DNA of 64,000 nt from Thermanaerosceptrum fracticalcis (GTDB taxonomy: Bacteria > Bacillota > Peptococcia > DRI-13). A program made the translations under genes and the position numbers. Under the pieces are notes generated by a model, which was not told the DNA's origin, searched no databases, and saw nothing but the letters and a program-made list of their open reading frames with translations. Positions 25,517 through 33,120 of this stretch are shown one piece after another. The stretch lies in contig NZ_CP045798.1 in NCBI RefSeq assembly GCF_000746025.2, positions 3,517,501 to 3,581,500 of the forward strand. The letters run 5' to 3'. Numbering within the stretch: the stretch's first letter is position 1; each line of letters begins with the position of its first letter.

Positions 25517-26452
25517 ATGAACATCTGGGTAATAGCCGAACAACAAGAACTGGCCCTGGAACTGACAGGGGCAGCCCGTACCCTTTCGGGAACAGCGGGT
25601 GAAGTTATCACCGTCCTCACGGGGACAGAAGCCCAGGCCCAAATGGCAGTAAAAAGTGGTGCCAGCAAATGTTACTACATAAATGGGGAGATGCCCTTAG
25701 AAAACTATGCTGAGTCTTTGGCCAAAGCCCTCAAAACAGCCAAACCAAGACTCATTCTCATAGGAGCTACCAGAAGAGGCAAAGACCTGGCTGCTAAAAT
25801 CGCTGCTCTCCTGGGTGTGGGTTGTGCCACCGACGGCAAAAACATAGAATTTACCGCCGAAGGCGTAAAAATAGAAAGAATGGTCTACGGAGGCTTGGCC
25901 GTCAGTACTTTGATCTCCCAGGAAGAAACCGTAATTGTCACCGTTCCTCCCAAGACCTATGAAGCTCCCGCCCAAGAGGAAAGAACAGGAGAAGTGAAAG
26001 CCTTTACCGGCCAGCCCAGTACTAAGGTAAAAGTCGTGGAAAAACGCGCTAAGCCCAAAGATGCTGTCAATATCGCTGATGCAGCCGTCGTTGTGGGTGT
26101 AGGCCGCGGTTTTGCCAAACAGGAAGACCTTAAACTGGCCGAAGACTTGGCCAAAGTCTTAGAGGGAGAACTAGGCTGCAGCCGTCCTGTAGCCGAAGAC
26201 CTCCACTGGCTGCCTGAAGACCGTTACATCGGCATCTCCGGTCAAAACATCAAACCCGGCCTTTACCTCTCCTTAGGTATTTCCGGGCAAGTCCAGCACA
26301 TCTCCGGCATCCGTGATGCCAAAATCATCTTTGCCGTAGACAAAAACGAAAATGCGCCCATCTTCCAGAATGCCGACTACTACATCGTCGGTGACCTCTA
26401 CCAGGTCGTACCCGCCCTGGAAGAAGCCTGCAAGAAGGCCCTCAACAAATAG
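25517..26452 (+). CDS. fixB: Electron transfer flavoprotein alpha subunit (FixB-like)
   Basis: A 311-residue ETF alpha subunit. The C-terminal FAD domain has VVVGVGRGFAKQEDLKLAEDLA, GCSRPVAEDLHWLP, YIGISGQNIKPGLYLSLGISGQVQH and ADYYIVGDLYQVVPAL. The N-terminal domain matches FixB in length. It starts 16 bases after fixA with GGAGGGAGG upstream. Together they form the ETF heterodimer. Confidence 0.93.
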   Translation: MNIWVIAEQQELALELTGAARTLSGTAGEVITVLTGTEAQAQMAVKSGASKCYYINGEMPLENYAESLAKALKTAKPRLILIGATRRGKDLAAKIAALLGVGCATDGKNIEFTAEGVKIERMVYGGLAVSTLISQEETVIVTVPPKTYEAPAQEERTGEVKAFTGQPSTKVKVVEKRAKPKDAVNIADAAVVVGVGRGFAKQEDLKLAEDLAKVLEGELGCSRPVAEDLHWLPEDRYIGISGQNIKPGLYLSLGISGQVQHISGIRDAKIIFAVDKNENAPIFQNADYYIVGDLYQVVPALEEACKKALNK

Positions 26453-26463
26453 GGGGATGAAAC

Positions 26464-27765
26464 ATGAGCGAAGAAAGATTTGACTGTATCATCGTGGGGG
26501 CAGGGCCGGCGGGCAGCGCCGCCGCCCTTACCCTGGCCCGGGCCGGCCTCGAAGTCCTCGTCATCGAAAGAGGCCTGCAAGCCGGCAGCAAAAACATGAC
26601 AGGAGGCAGGCTCTACGCCCACGCCCTGCAAAAAATAATCCCCAACTTCTGGGAAGAAGCACCCGTCGAAAGACGGGTTGTCAAAGAAACCATCACTATG
26701 ATCACGCCTTCCGGCAGTGTTTCCCTGGACTACAAGAGCCAGCGCTACAACCAGGAACCCTACCACTCCTTTACAGTCCTAAGAGCCCAATTCGACCAGT
26801 GGCTGGCCACTAAAGCCGAAGAAGCCGGGGCCGTCATCGCCACCGGCGTCAGAGTCGATGACCTTTTACGGGATGACCAGGGTAAAATCATTGGCGTCAT
26901 TGCCGGCGAAGACCAAATGCTGGCCAACGTCGTCATCGCCGCCGACGGAGTCAACTCCCTTTTAGCCCAGAAAGCGGGCCTAAGGGGCGAACTCAAAGAC
27001 ATTCACGTGGCCACAGGCGTCAAAGAAGTCATCGAACTGCCAAGACAAGTAATAGAGGACCGCTTCCAGCTCACAGGAGAAGAAGGGGCTGCTCAGCTCT
27101 TTGTGGGCCGGTGCACCCAAGGAATCCAGGGCGGCGGTTTCCTCTACACCAACAAAAACACCATCTCCATAGGTCTCGTCATTACCTCCGGGGCTATAGG
27201 AAAAAGCAAAATAAAAATTGCTGACTTAATCGAAGAATTCAAGACCCACCCCAACATCGCTCCTCTCGTAACCGGGGGTAAAGTCGTCGAATACTCGGCC
27301 CATTTAGTACCCGAAGGCGGCCTAAATATGCTGCCTGCCCTCTATACAGACGGGCTTTTAATCGCCGGTGATGCCGCAGGTTTAGTCTTAAACACCGGCT
27401 ACATGGTCAGGGGCATGGATTTAGCCATCTACTCCGGCATCGCTGCTGCTCAGACCGTCATCAAAGCCAAAGAAAAAGAAGACTATTCCAAAACATCCTT
27501 AAGTCATTACCAGGAACTTCTTAAAAACAGCTTTGTTATGAAAGACCTGGAGACCTACAAAAATGCCCCGGCCTTCATGGAACAGACCACCCGGATCTTC
27601 ACCACCTATCCGCAATTAGCCGACAACATCCTCTACAAACTGTTTACCGTATACGGTACTCCCGCCCAGCATCTTTTACCCATGGTCATGGGCGAACTCA
27701 AGAAGAATAATATATCCATCTTTGATTTGGTCAAAGACGGTATAAAGGGGGTCAGGGCCCTATGA
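26464..27765 (+). CDS. fixC: FixC-like flavoprotein (ETF:quinone oxidoreductase family)
   Basis: A 433-residue FAD protein. The N-terminal dinucleotide fold is CIIVGAGPAGSAAALTLARAGLEVLVIERG, and a second FAD motif is LLIAGDAAGLVLNTG. FixC resembles ETF-quinone oxidoreductase without its cluster domain; that part is the separate FixX gene, which overlaps by four bases (ATGA). It would pass electrons from FixAB to the quinone or another acceptor. An AGGGGGATG site precedes the ATG. Confidence 0.92.
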   Translation: MSEERFDCIIVGAGPAGSAAALTLARAGLEVLVIERGLQAGSKNMTGGRLYAHALQKIIPNFWEEAPVERRVVKETITMITPSGSVSLDYKSQRYNQEPYHSFTVLRAQFDQWLATKAEEAGAVIATGVRVDDLLRDDQGKIIGVIAGEDQMLANVVIAADGVNSLLAQKAGLRGELKDIHVATGVKEVIELPRQVIEDRFQLTGEEGAAQLFVGRCTQGIQGGGFLYTNKNTISIGLVITSGAIGKSKIKIADLIEEFKTHPNIAPLVTGGKVVEYSAHLVPEGGLNMLPALYTDGLLIAGDAAGLVLNTGYMVRGMDLAIYSGIAAAQTVIKAKEKEDYSKTSLSHYQELLKNSFVMKDLETYKNAPAFMEQTTRIFTTYPQLADNILYKLFTVYGTPAQHLLPMVMGELKKNNISIFDLVKDGIKGVRAL

Positions 27766-28049
27766 AGAAACTCTCCATCGAAGAACGCCTGGGTTTCAAC
27801 AAATTCAATGTGGACGATGATGAAGCCCATATCACTATAAACAAAGAAATCTGCCGCACCTGTACGGAAAAGCCCTGTCTTTATGCCTGTCCTGCCCTTT
27901 TATACAACTTAAACGAAGCGGGAGAAATGACCTTTGATTATGCGGGATGCCTGGAATGTGGGACCTGTCGGGTGGTTTGTCAAAAGCAAGGGGCCATCCA
28001 GTGGAATTATCCCCGGGGAACCTTTGGGGTCCAGTTCAGGTATGGGTAG
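27762..28049 (+). CDS. fixX: FixX-like ferredoxin
   Basis: A 95-residue ferredoxin-like protein with ICRTCTEKPCLYACPALL and a second cluster region YAGCLECGTCRVVC, the FixX pattern. The start overlaps the end of fixC. It supplies the Fe-S cluster that FixC lacks. It is the last gene of the operon; a strong terminator follows 17 bases after the stop. Confidence 0.93.
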   Translation: MKKLSIEERLGFNKFNVDDDEAHITINKEICRTCTEKPCLYACPALLYNLNEAGEMTFDYAGCLECGTCRVVCQKQGAIQWNYPRGTFGVQFRYG

Positions 28050-28066
28050 GTGGAATAGGGAAAGAA

Positions 28067-28106
28067 AATAACCCATTGGATTCTTAAATCCCAATGGGTT
28101 ATTTTT
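28067..28106 (+). terminator. Terminator of the ior-abfD-fix operon
   Basis: A perfect 13-bp stem (AATAACCCATTGG at 28067-28079 with 28091-28103), an 11-base loop and a TTTTT tract. It also lies at the 3' end of the leftward HD-hydrolase remnant and could serve both directions. Confidence 0.8.
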
Positions 28107-28311
28107 AATTTATATATTTCCTTTTAAACCGATTTCCTCCGCTACTTTTTGCATCCCTGTTTATTGTTTCTTCAATTATATAATCTAAATCCATGCCTAA
28201 CATTTGTGCTCCCTGTTCAATTATTTCCCGATTGACACCGGCAGCAAATCCTTTTTGTTTCCATTTCTTTTTAACTGATGCCACAGTTGTTGATATAACT
28301 CCATAATTTCC
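28105..28311 (-). pseudogene. Remnant of an HD-domain hydrolase gene (3' end only)
   Basis: The minus strand encodes KKKWKQKGFAAGVNREIIEQ, then GAQMLGMDLDYIIEETI and a stop at 28105-28107. This matches the C-terminal segment of predicted HD-superfamily hydrolases. The reading frame is closed by a stop at 28312 and has no start codon or body, so only the last ~65 codons survive. Family assignment rests on recollection of the FAAGVNREIIEQGA motif. Confidence 0.5.
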
Positions 28312-28471
28312 TTATACAGTTAATGGGGTTGGCATTATATTTGTTCGCACATAATGACGTTAGTAAAAGGAATAAATTAGTATTTGGGAGGAAGACGACC
28401 TTGTGTGTAGAAGTAAAAGGGATAAGATTACTGTATTATATAGTTATTAAAGATAACAAGGAGGACTCTGT

Positions 28472-29782
28472 ATGTATATTTCCCCTGCTTCTCTCCCCGG
28501 GACTGTGGCTGAATTAAGAAGTGGACAGCTTGACCTTCTTAAGTATGTTAACGAGATTTGTGACCGCATTGAAGTCATTGAGCCCCATATTCAGGCCCTG
28601 ATCCCCGAACCCGACCGGCGAAGTCGCCTTTTAAAGGAGGCTGAAGCTTTGCAAAACATGTATCCCGACTCCAATAAAAGGCCTCCCCTCTACGGGGTGT
28701 TAGTGGGCGTTAAGGATATTTTCCGTACCAAAGGGTTTCCTACCAGGGCCGGTGCCCAGCTCCCTCCGGAACTGTTTGAGGGTCCGGAGGCAGAGTGTGT
28801 TAAAAGACTGCGGGAAGCCGGGGCTTTAATCCTGGGAAAAACTGTAACCACTGAGTTCGCCTTCTTTGCGCCAGGACCTACCCGCAACCCCTATAATCCG
28901 GAGCACACTCCGGGGGGATCCAGCAGTGGTTCGGCAGCCGCTGTGGCTGCAGGTTTTTGTCCCCTGGCTCTGGGTACCCAGACCATTGGCTCGGTTATCC
29001 GTCCCGCTGCTTTCTGTGGCATAGTGGGTTTTAAGCCCAGCTACGACAGGATTCCCAGTGAAGGGCTCATTTACTTTTCGCCTTCCCTCGACCATGTGGG
29101 TCTTTTTACCCAGGATGTAGAGGGGATGAACCTGGCAGCTTCGATTTTGTGTTACGACTGGGAGCCTGCCGCTCCAGGGGAAGAGATTGCAAAATTGCCG
29201 GTACTGGGGGTGCCGGAAGGTTCTTATCTGGCTCAAGCCAGTGAGGAGGGGCTTAAGGCTTTTGAGGCTCAATTGAAGATGTTGGTAAAGGGAGGTTATG
29301 AGATTAAGAGGGTACCTGCTTTCGAAAATATTAAGGAGATCAACCTGCTGCACAGGCGGATGGCTTTTGCCGAACTGGCCCAGATTCATGAGGAATGGTT
29401 TGCCAGATATGAAGACCTTTATCGCCCTCAAACAAAGGACGCTATTTTAACCGGTAAAGAAGTTGAGGAAGAAGAACTGAAGAGAGCCCGCGCCGGACGA
29501 CTTGCTTTGCGGGAAGAATTAGAAGCATTAATGGCTGAACACGGTATAGACCTTTGGCTCAGTCCTGCTGCCGTTGGTTCGGCCCCCCAGGGTATTAGTG
29601 CTACGGGCGATCCCATTATGAATCTACCCTGGACTTATGCTGGTATGCCCACAATTACATTGCCTGCAGGGATGAGTGAGAGCAATTTACCACTTGGCTT
29701 ACAATTTACCGCTCCTTTTATGGCCGATGAGCGGTTATTAGAATGGGCAAAAGGAGTGGAGATGGTCCTAAGAAGGTTATGA
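28472..29782 (+). CDS. Amidase-signature family hydrolase
   Basis: A 436-residue amidase. The Ser-cisSer-Lys triad is visible: Lys in GVLVGVKDIFR, Ser in GTQTIGSVIRPAA and the glycine-serine-rich PGGSSSGSAAAVAAG. GFKPSYDRIPSEGLIYFSPSLDHVG is the conserved following block. No GatB/GatC neighbours exist, so a free-standing amide hydrolase is more likely than tRNA-dependent amidotransferase. The ATG follows AAGGAGGACTCT. A terminator follows directly. Confidence 0.9.
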   Translation: MYISPASLPGTVAELRSGQLDLLKYVNEICDRIEVIEPHIQALIPEPDRRSRLLKEAEALQNMYPDSNKRPPLYGVLVGVKDIFRTKGFPTRAGAQLPPELFEGPEAECVKRLREAGALILGKTVTTEFAFFAPGPTRNPYNPEHTPGGSSSGSAAAVAAGFCPLALGTQTIGSVIRPAAFCGIVGFKPSYDRIPSEGLIYFSPSLDHVGLFTQDVEGMNLAASILCYDWEPAAPGEEIAKLPVLGVPEGSYLAQASEEGLKAFEAQLKMLVKGGYEIKRVPAFENIKEINLLHRRMAFAELAQIHEEWFARYEDLYRPQTKDAILTGKEVEEEELKRARAGRLALREELEALMAEHGIDLWLSPAAVGSAPQGISATGDPIMNLPWTYAGMPTITLPAGMSESNLPLGLQFTAPFMADERLLEWAKGVEMVLRRL

Positions 29783-29784
29783 AA

Positions 29785-29810
29785 AAAGGGTTGAGATTTC
29801 TCAACCCTTT
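29785..29810 (+). terminator. Terminator after the amidase gene
   Basis: A perfect 12-bp stem (AAAGGGTTGAGA and TCTCAACCCTTT) with a two-base loop, starting three bases after the stop codon. Only a short U run is present, within the right arm. Confidence 0.7.
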
Positions 29811-29828
29811 AAATATTACATTCTCCGG

Positions 29829-30084
29829 CTAATAACGATAAACTTTTTTGGCGGTTACCTCTTTATCCTCGTTGGTTAAGACTATCAGGTAGTCACCAAC
29901 TTGATTTTAAGTTAGTGTATACTATTTCACGGAATAGATCGGCCTTTTCCAGTAGGAGCCGGTAAAAGACGATCACAAAGCCAGCGATAAAACCGATGAG
30001 GATTCCTTCCAGGAACAGCTTAAAACGGAAATCCATCCAGTGATTCAGGGTAGTAGAAGTTGAGCTGATTCTTTCTGATGCCAC
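29829..30084 (-). pseudogene. ClC-type chloride channel gene with the middle deleted
   Basis: The first ~55 codons from the ATG at 30084 encode a ClC N-terminus (FRFKLFLEGILIGFIAGFVI, then VFYRLLLEKADLFREIVY). The frame then fails, and a second frame encodes GDYLIVLTNEDKEVTAKKVY and a stop at 29829, resembling the end of the C-terminal TrkA_C domain found on some ClC proteins. Roughly 500 codons between them are gone. A ribosome-binding-like GGAGG precedes the ATG, so a short peptide could still be made. Confidence 0.55.
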
Positions 30085-30263
30085 TTTAAAGCAACCTCCA
30101 GAAATCTAAGGTATAAAACGCACAATAAAAATTATATTCTTTATTAAAGGAATAATCAAATTTTAGAAATGACTCTAGTCAGGCTATATATAATCTTTAG
30201 TTTAGGTTATACCGGCATAATCAAATTATACGAATAATATACCTCGGCGAAACAAGTAAGAGA

Positions 30264-30293
30264 TTGACAAGTATTCCCATGATGAAATACAAT
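30264..30293 (+). promoter_or_regulatory. Promoter of the tupA riboswitch leader
   Basis: TTGACA at 30264-30269 and TACAAT at 30288-30293 are separated by 18 bases. Transcription would begin near 30300, just ahead of the riboswitch. Confidence 0.65.
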
Positions 30294-30309
30294 AACTATA
30301 TAAACTACA

Positions 30310-30433
30310 TATCTCCGAGCCTGGATTCCTGGGGACGGGGTCTATGGAGTACAGGCCGACAGGGTGTCACTGGAAACGGTGGTGCCTCCCGTGTGGAAAG
30401 GAGAACGCAAGGCTGATCCAGAGTGGATTGCTT
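30310..30433 (+). ncRNA. Moco/Tuco-type riboswitch upstream of tupA
   Basis: The leader contains the conserved blocks of the molybdenum/tungsten cofactor RNA motif: CTCCGAGCCTGGA near the 5' end, GGTGCCTCCC in the middle and GGAAAGGAGAACGCAAGGCTG toward the 3' end. It sits between a good promoter and a terminator, ahead of a tungstate-binding protein gene. A tungsten-cofactor variant is therefore plausible. I could not tell the two variants apart by eye. Confidence 0.85.
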
Positions 30434-30445
30434 TTTAAGGTTCTA

Positions 30446-30472
30446 AACGTCTTCTTTCGAAGGCGTTTTTTT
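30446..30472 (+). terminator. First leader terminator (riboswitch expression platform)
   Basis: AACGTCTTC and GAAGGCGTT form a 9-bp stem with a TTTC loop, followed by T7. It lies 12 bases after the riboswitch core and before tupA, so it is the likely switch point. Confidence 0.75.
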
Positions 30473-30485
30473 GTACCTTAATTCT

Positions 30486-30513
30486 GCTCCTTTCCCTGAA
30501 AAGGGGCTTTTTT
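30486..30513 (+). terminator. Second leader terminator in tandem
   Basis: GCTCCTTT and AAAGGGGC form an 8-bp stem (one G-U pair) around CCCTGA, followed by TTTTTT. It is a second stop 13 bases after the first and before tupA. Confidence 0.65.
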
Positions 30514-30602
30514 GTTGTCATATTTAATGTGAAGAGCGACAAACTCTTAAAGGGCAACAAAAAAGACCATAGCAACATCATTATTTACGAGGAGGAGTAA
30601 AG

Positions 30603-31439
30603 GTGAAAAAGGTTTTTAGTGTTTTGCTGACAGTCATTCTTCTTTTTTCCCTGGTCGCTTGCGGGAAAACGGCACCAAAGCAGGAAGCTCCTAAATCCGT
30701 AGAAGAAAACAAGACCATTGTCTTATCCACTACCACCAGTACCAAAGACTCAGGGCTTCTGGAAAAGCTGCTGCCTGTCTTTGAACAGAAGACGGGGTAC
30801 CAAGTGAAAGTCCTTTCCCAGGGGACGGGTCAGGCCCTGAAAACAGGGGAACTGGGGGACTGCGACGTAGTTTTGGTTCACTCCAGGGCTGCGGAAGACA
30901 AGTTTGTGGCTGACGGCTTTGGGGTCAATCGGCGGGATGTCATGCACAATGACTTTGTGATTGTAGGACCGGAACACGACCCGGCTAAAATAAAAGGGCT
31001 TCCGGTGGTGGAAGCTCTAACGAGAATTGCTGAAATGAAAAAGACGGAATTTATCTCCCGCGGTGATGATTCCGGCACCCATAAAAAAGAACTGGAGTTG
31101 TGGACTAAGTCTGGAGTAAAGCCTGAAGGAAAATGGTATCTTTCTGTTGGTAAAGGTATGGGAGATACCCTGATTATGACTGACGAAAAACAAGGGTATA
31201 CTTTGGCCGACCGGGGAACATATGCCAGTATGAAAGATAAGCTAAAACTGGTAGTTCTGGTCGAGGGTGTACCGGAACTTCTTAATCCTTACGGCATTAT
31301 TGCCGTAAACCCAACCAGGCATCCTAAGGTTAACCATAATGGGGCTATTGCTCTAATCGAGTTTATCACTTCCCAGGAAGGGAAGGACATCATCAACGGT
31401 TACAAAGTAAACGGACAGCAGTTGTTTTTCGCCAAATAA
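30603..31439 (+). CDS. tupA: Tungstate ABC transporter substrate-binding lipoprotein
   Basis: A 278-residue extracellular binding protein. A lipoprotein signal ends at the lipobox LVAC (Cys ~20). The ligand region starts LSTTTSTKDSGLL, typical of TupA/WtpA-like oxyanion binding, and continues SQGTGQALKTGELGDCDVVLVHS and FISRGDDSGTH. The start is a GTG behind GAGGAGGAG. It is single: a terminator follows and no permease (tupB) or ATPase (tupC) gene is adjacent. Control by a Moco/Tuco riboswitch fits tungstate uptake responding to cofactor level. Confidence 0.9.
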   Translation: MKKVFSVLLTVILLFSLVACGKTAPKQEAPKSVEENKTIVLSTTTSTKDSGLLEKLLPVFEQKTGYQVKVLSQGTGQALKTGELGDCDVVLVHSRAAEDKFVADGFGVNRRDVMHNDFVIVGPEHDPAKIKGLPVVEALTRIAEMKKTEFISRGDDSGTHKKELELWTKSGVKPEGKWYLSVGKGMGDTLIMTDEKQGYTLADRGTYASMKDKLKLVVLVEGVPELLNPYGIIAVNPTRHPKVNHNGAIALIEFITSQEGKDIINGYKVNGQQLFFAK

Positions 31440-31452
31440 ATAGCGTGAGTAC

Positions 31453-31480
31453 AGCCCCTCTTACGGGGCTTATTTTTTTT
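31453..31480 (+). terminator. Terminator after tupA
   Basis: AGCCCC and GGGGCT pair around TCTTAC, followed by TATTTTTTTT. It makes tupA monocistronic. Confidence 0.75.
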
Positions 31481-31683
31481 GTAGCCGAGAGACCTGGAAA
31501 ATGTATTGGTGGCGGATTTACCAAAAAATGTTACTTATGTATTGTGAATACTATTAATTTATTGTAAAATAATTCGTACAGGAAAAAAATAATAATCTAC
31601 AAAATTAAGAATATTGGGGGTGGTCAATTCTAAATTTAAAACTTTTTTCTCCCATTTTATTTTAATCTATGGAGGTGTTTATT

Positions 31684-32382
31684 TTGTCGCCAGAAATTTT
31701 AAAAATTGCTAATGAATTTGGGGTTTGGATTATTGCAGCTTTAGTTGTTTCGGTAGTAGCCATTCAGGCCATCTTGTATACCAGACTTGCTTATTCCACA
31801 GCAGAGAAACTGGGTATGAAAAAGGAGAAATGTAATATCGCTTTTAGAACAGGTCTCGTGACAGCCATTGGTCCTGTTATTGCTATCTTTATCGTCATGG
31901 TTGGGATGATGTCAGTTATCGGTGGCCCTATGAGTTGGCTCAGACTATCGATTATTGGAGCAGCTCCTACCGAATTAACGGCGGCCAGAGTAGGTGCGGA
32001 AGCTCTAGGTGTGGAATTTGGTTCAAAAAATTATAATTTGCTAGCACTGGCCACATCCTGGTGGACTATGGCTGTTAATGGTATAGGCTGGCTCCTCCTG
32101 GTAGGCTTATTTAGCCATAAGTTAGAGTCTTTAAGGGAGAAAATTGGCGGTGGTGACCCCAGGTGGTTAGGGCTCTTGAGTGGTGCAGCCATGTTGGGCG
32201 TTTTTGGCTATTTAAATTCCGCTGATGTGGTACAAGGTGGCGGTAAGTTAATTGCTGTAGTAGCCGGGGCTTTGTCCATGGTAGTCATGGTAAAAGTGAC
32301 ACAGAAGTATCCTAAGCTCAAGGAATTTTCTTTAGGTATAGCTATGCTGGTAGGGATGTTCAGCGCTATTATTTTTAGTTAG
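31684..32382 (+). CDS. DUF5058-type multi-pass membrane protein
   Basis: A 232-residue protein with about six hydrophobic helices (VWIIAALVVSVVAIQAIL, AIGPVIAIFIVMVGMMSVI, WWTMAVNGIGWLLLVGLF and others). The polar loop MKKEKCNIAFRTGLVTAIGP is a likely conserved substrate or partner region. The TTG at 31684 is the better start because GGAGG lies eight bases upstream, whereas an ATG at 31669 has no site. It is followed at short distance by another membrane gene and a peptidase. Function is not established; the pair may be a transporter for the substrate of the hydrolase. Confidence 0.7.
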   Translation: MSPEILKIANEFGVWIIAALVVSVVAIQAILYTRLAYSTAEKLGMKKEKCNIAFRTGLVTAIGPVIAIFIVMVGMMSVIGGPMSWLRLSIIGAAPTELTAARVGAEALGVEFGSKNYNLLALATSWWTMAVNGIGWLLLVGLFSHKLESLREKIGGGDPRWLGLLSGAAMLGVFGYLNSADVVQGGGKLIAVVAGALSMVVMVKVTQKYPKLKEFSLGIAMLVGMFSAIIFS

Positions 32383-32406
32383 GTTATACGGAGGTGACAA
32401 TTCGCT

Positions 32407-33087
32407 ATGAATAATCAGGAATTTAATAAAATATGGAAACAACCGGTTATAAAAATTGGTGTTTTTACTCTGTTACTTACGGCAGCCTTGAGTTTTTTAC
32501 CCGTAGGTTATCTCTACTTTGTCCATGGTGTGATTCCGGACCTGGCTTTAGCCTTAAAAGCCTGGGGGATGATTGCCGCTCTTTTTGGGGCATTTTATGT
32601 AGTTGAACCTGTATCTTATTATGCCGTTTTAGGTCTGGCTGGAACTTATATGTCCTTTTTAGCAGGTAATATTTCTAATCTGCGTTTACCCTGTGCTTCC
32701 ATGGCCCTGGAAGTCACGGAAACAGAGCCCGGTACTAAAGAGGCTGAGGTTATTTCAACCTTGGGAATTGCCGGGTCTATTATTACGAACTTAATCGGGG
32801 TTACCATAGCCGCTTTTGTGGGCACCGCTTTGATAAAACTCTTCCCCCCTGTGGTTGCCAATGCTTTTAAGGTTTATACCGTTCCCGCTATTTTTGGTGC
32901 GGTCTTTGGCCAGTTTGCTTTCAGGTTTCCCAAATTAGGGGTTGTTGGTATCGGTATTCCTGTTATCTTGCGGCTAACCACTAAATTACCTGCGTGGGCC
33001 CTGATCATCGCGTCAGTTTTTGGTACCATTCTGGTAGCAAAAATCTTAAATGAGAGGGCTAAAAGGTCTGCCGGTACAACAGCTTAA
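32407..33087 (+). CDS. Multi-pass membrane protein, partner of the DUF5058-type gene
   Basis: A 226-residue protein with six to seven helices (IGVFTLLLTAALSFLPVGYLYF, AWGMIAALFGAFYVVEP, ISTLGIAGSIITNLIGVTIAAFVG). The loop AGNISNLRLPCASMALEV is a conserved-looking polar segment. It starts 24 bases after the preceding gene, and a GGAGGTGAC site precedes its ATG. I do not recognise a characterised family. The pairing with DUF5058 suggests a two-subunit permease. Confidence 0.6.
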   Translation: MNNQEFNKIWKQPVIKIGVFTLLLTAALSFLPVGYLYFVHGVIPDLALALKAWGMIAALFGAFYVVEPVSYYAVLGLAGTYMSFLAGNISNLRLPCASMALEVTETEPGTKEAEVISTLGIAGSIITNLIGVTIAAFVGTALIKLFPPVVANAFKVYTVPAIFGAVFGQFAFRFPKLGVVGIGIPVILRLTTKLPAWALIIASVFGTILVAKILNERAKRSAGTTA

Positions 33088-33120
33088 GGCCTAAAAAATT
33101 ACAAATAGGGAGTGAATGTA

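Noticed and set aside
28323-28517. 64-codon plus-strand frame before the amidase
   Set aside because: No ribosome binding site, overlaps the amidase start, no family resemblance.
28826-29431. 201-codon minus-strand frame inside the amidase gene
   Set aside because: Amidase catalytic motifs are on the plus strand; no signals support this one.
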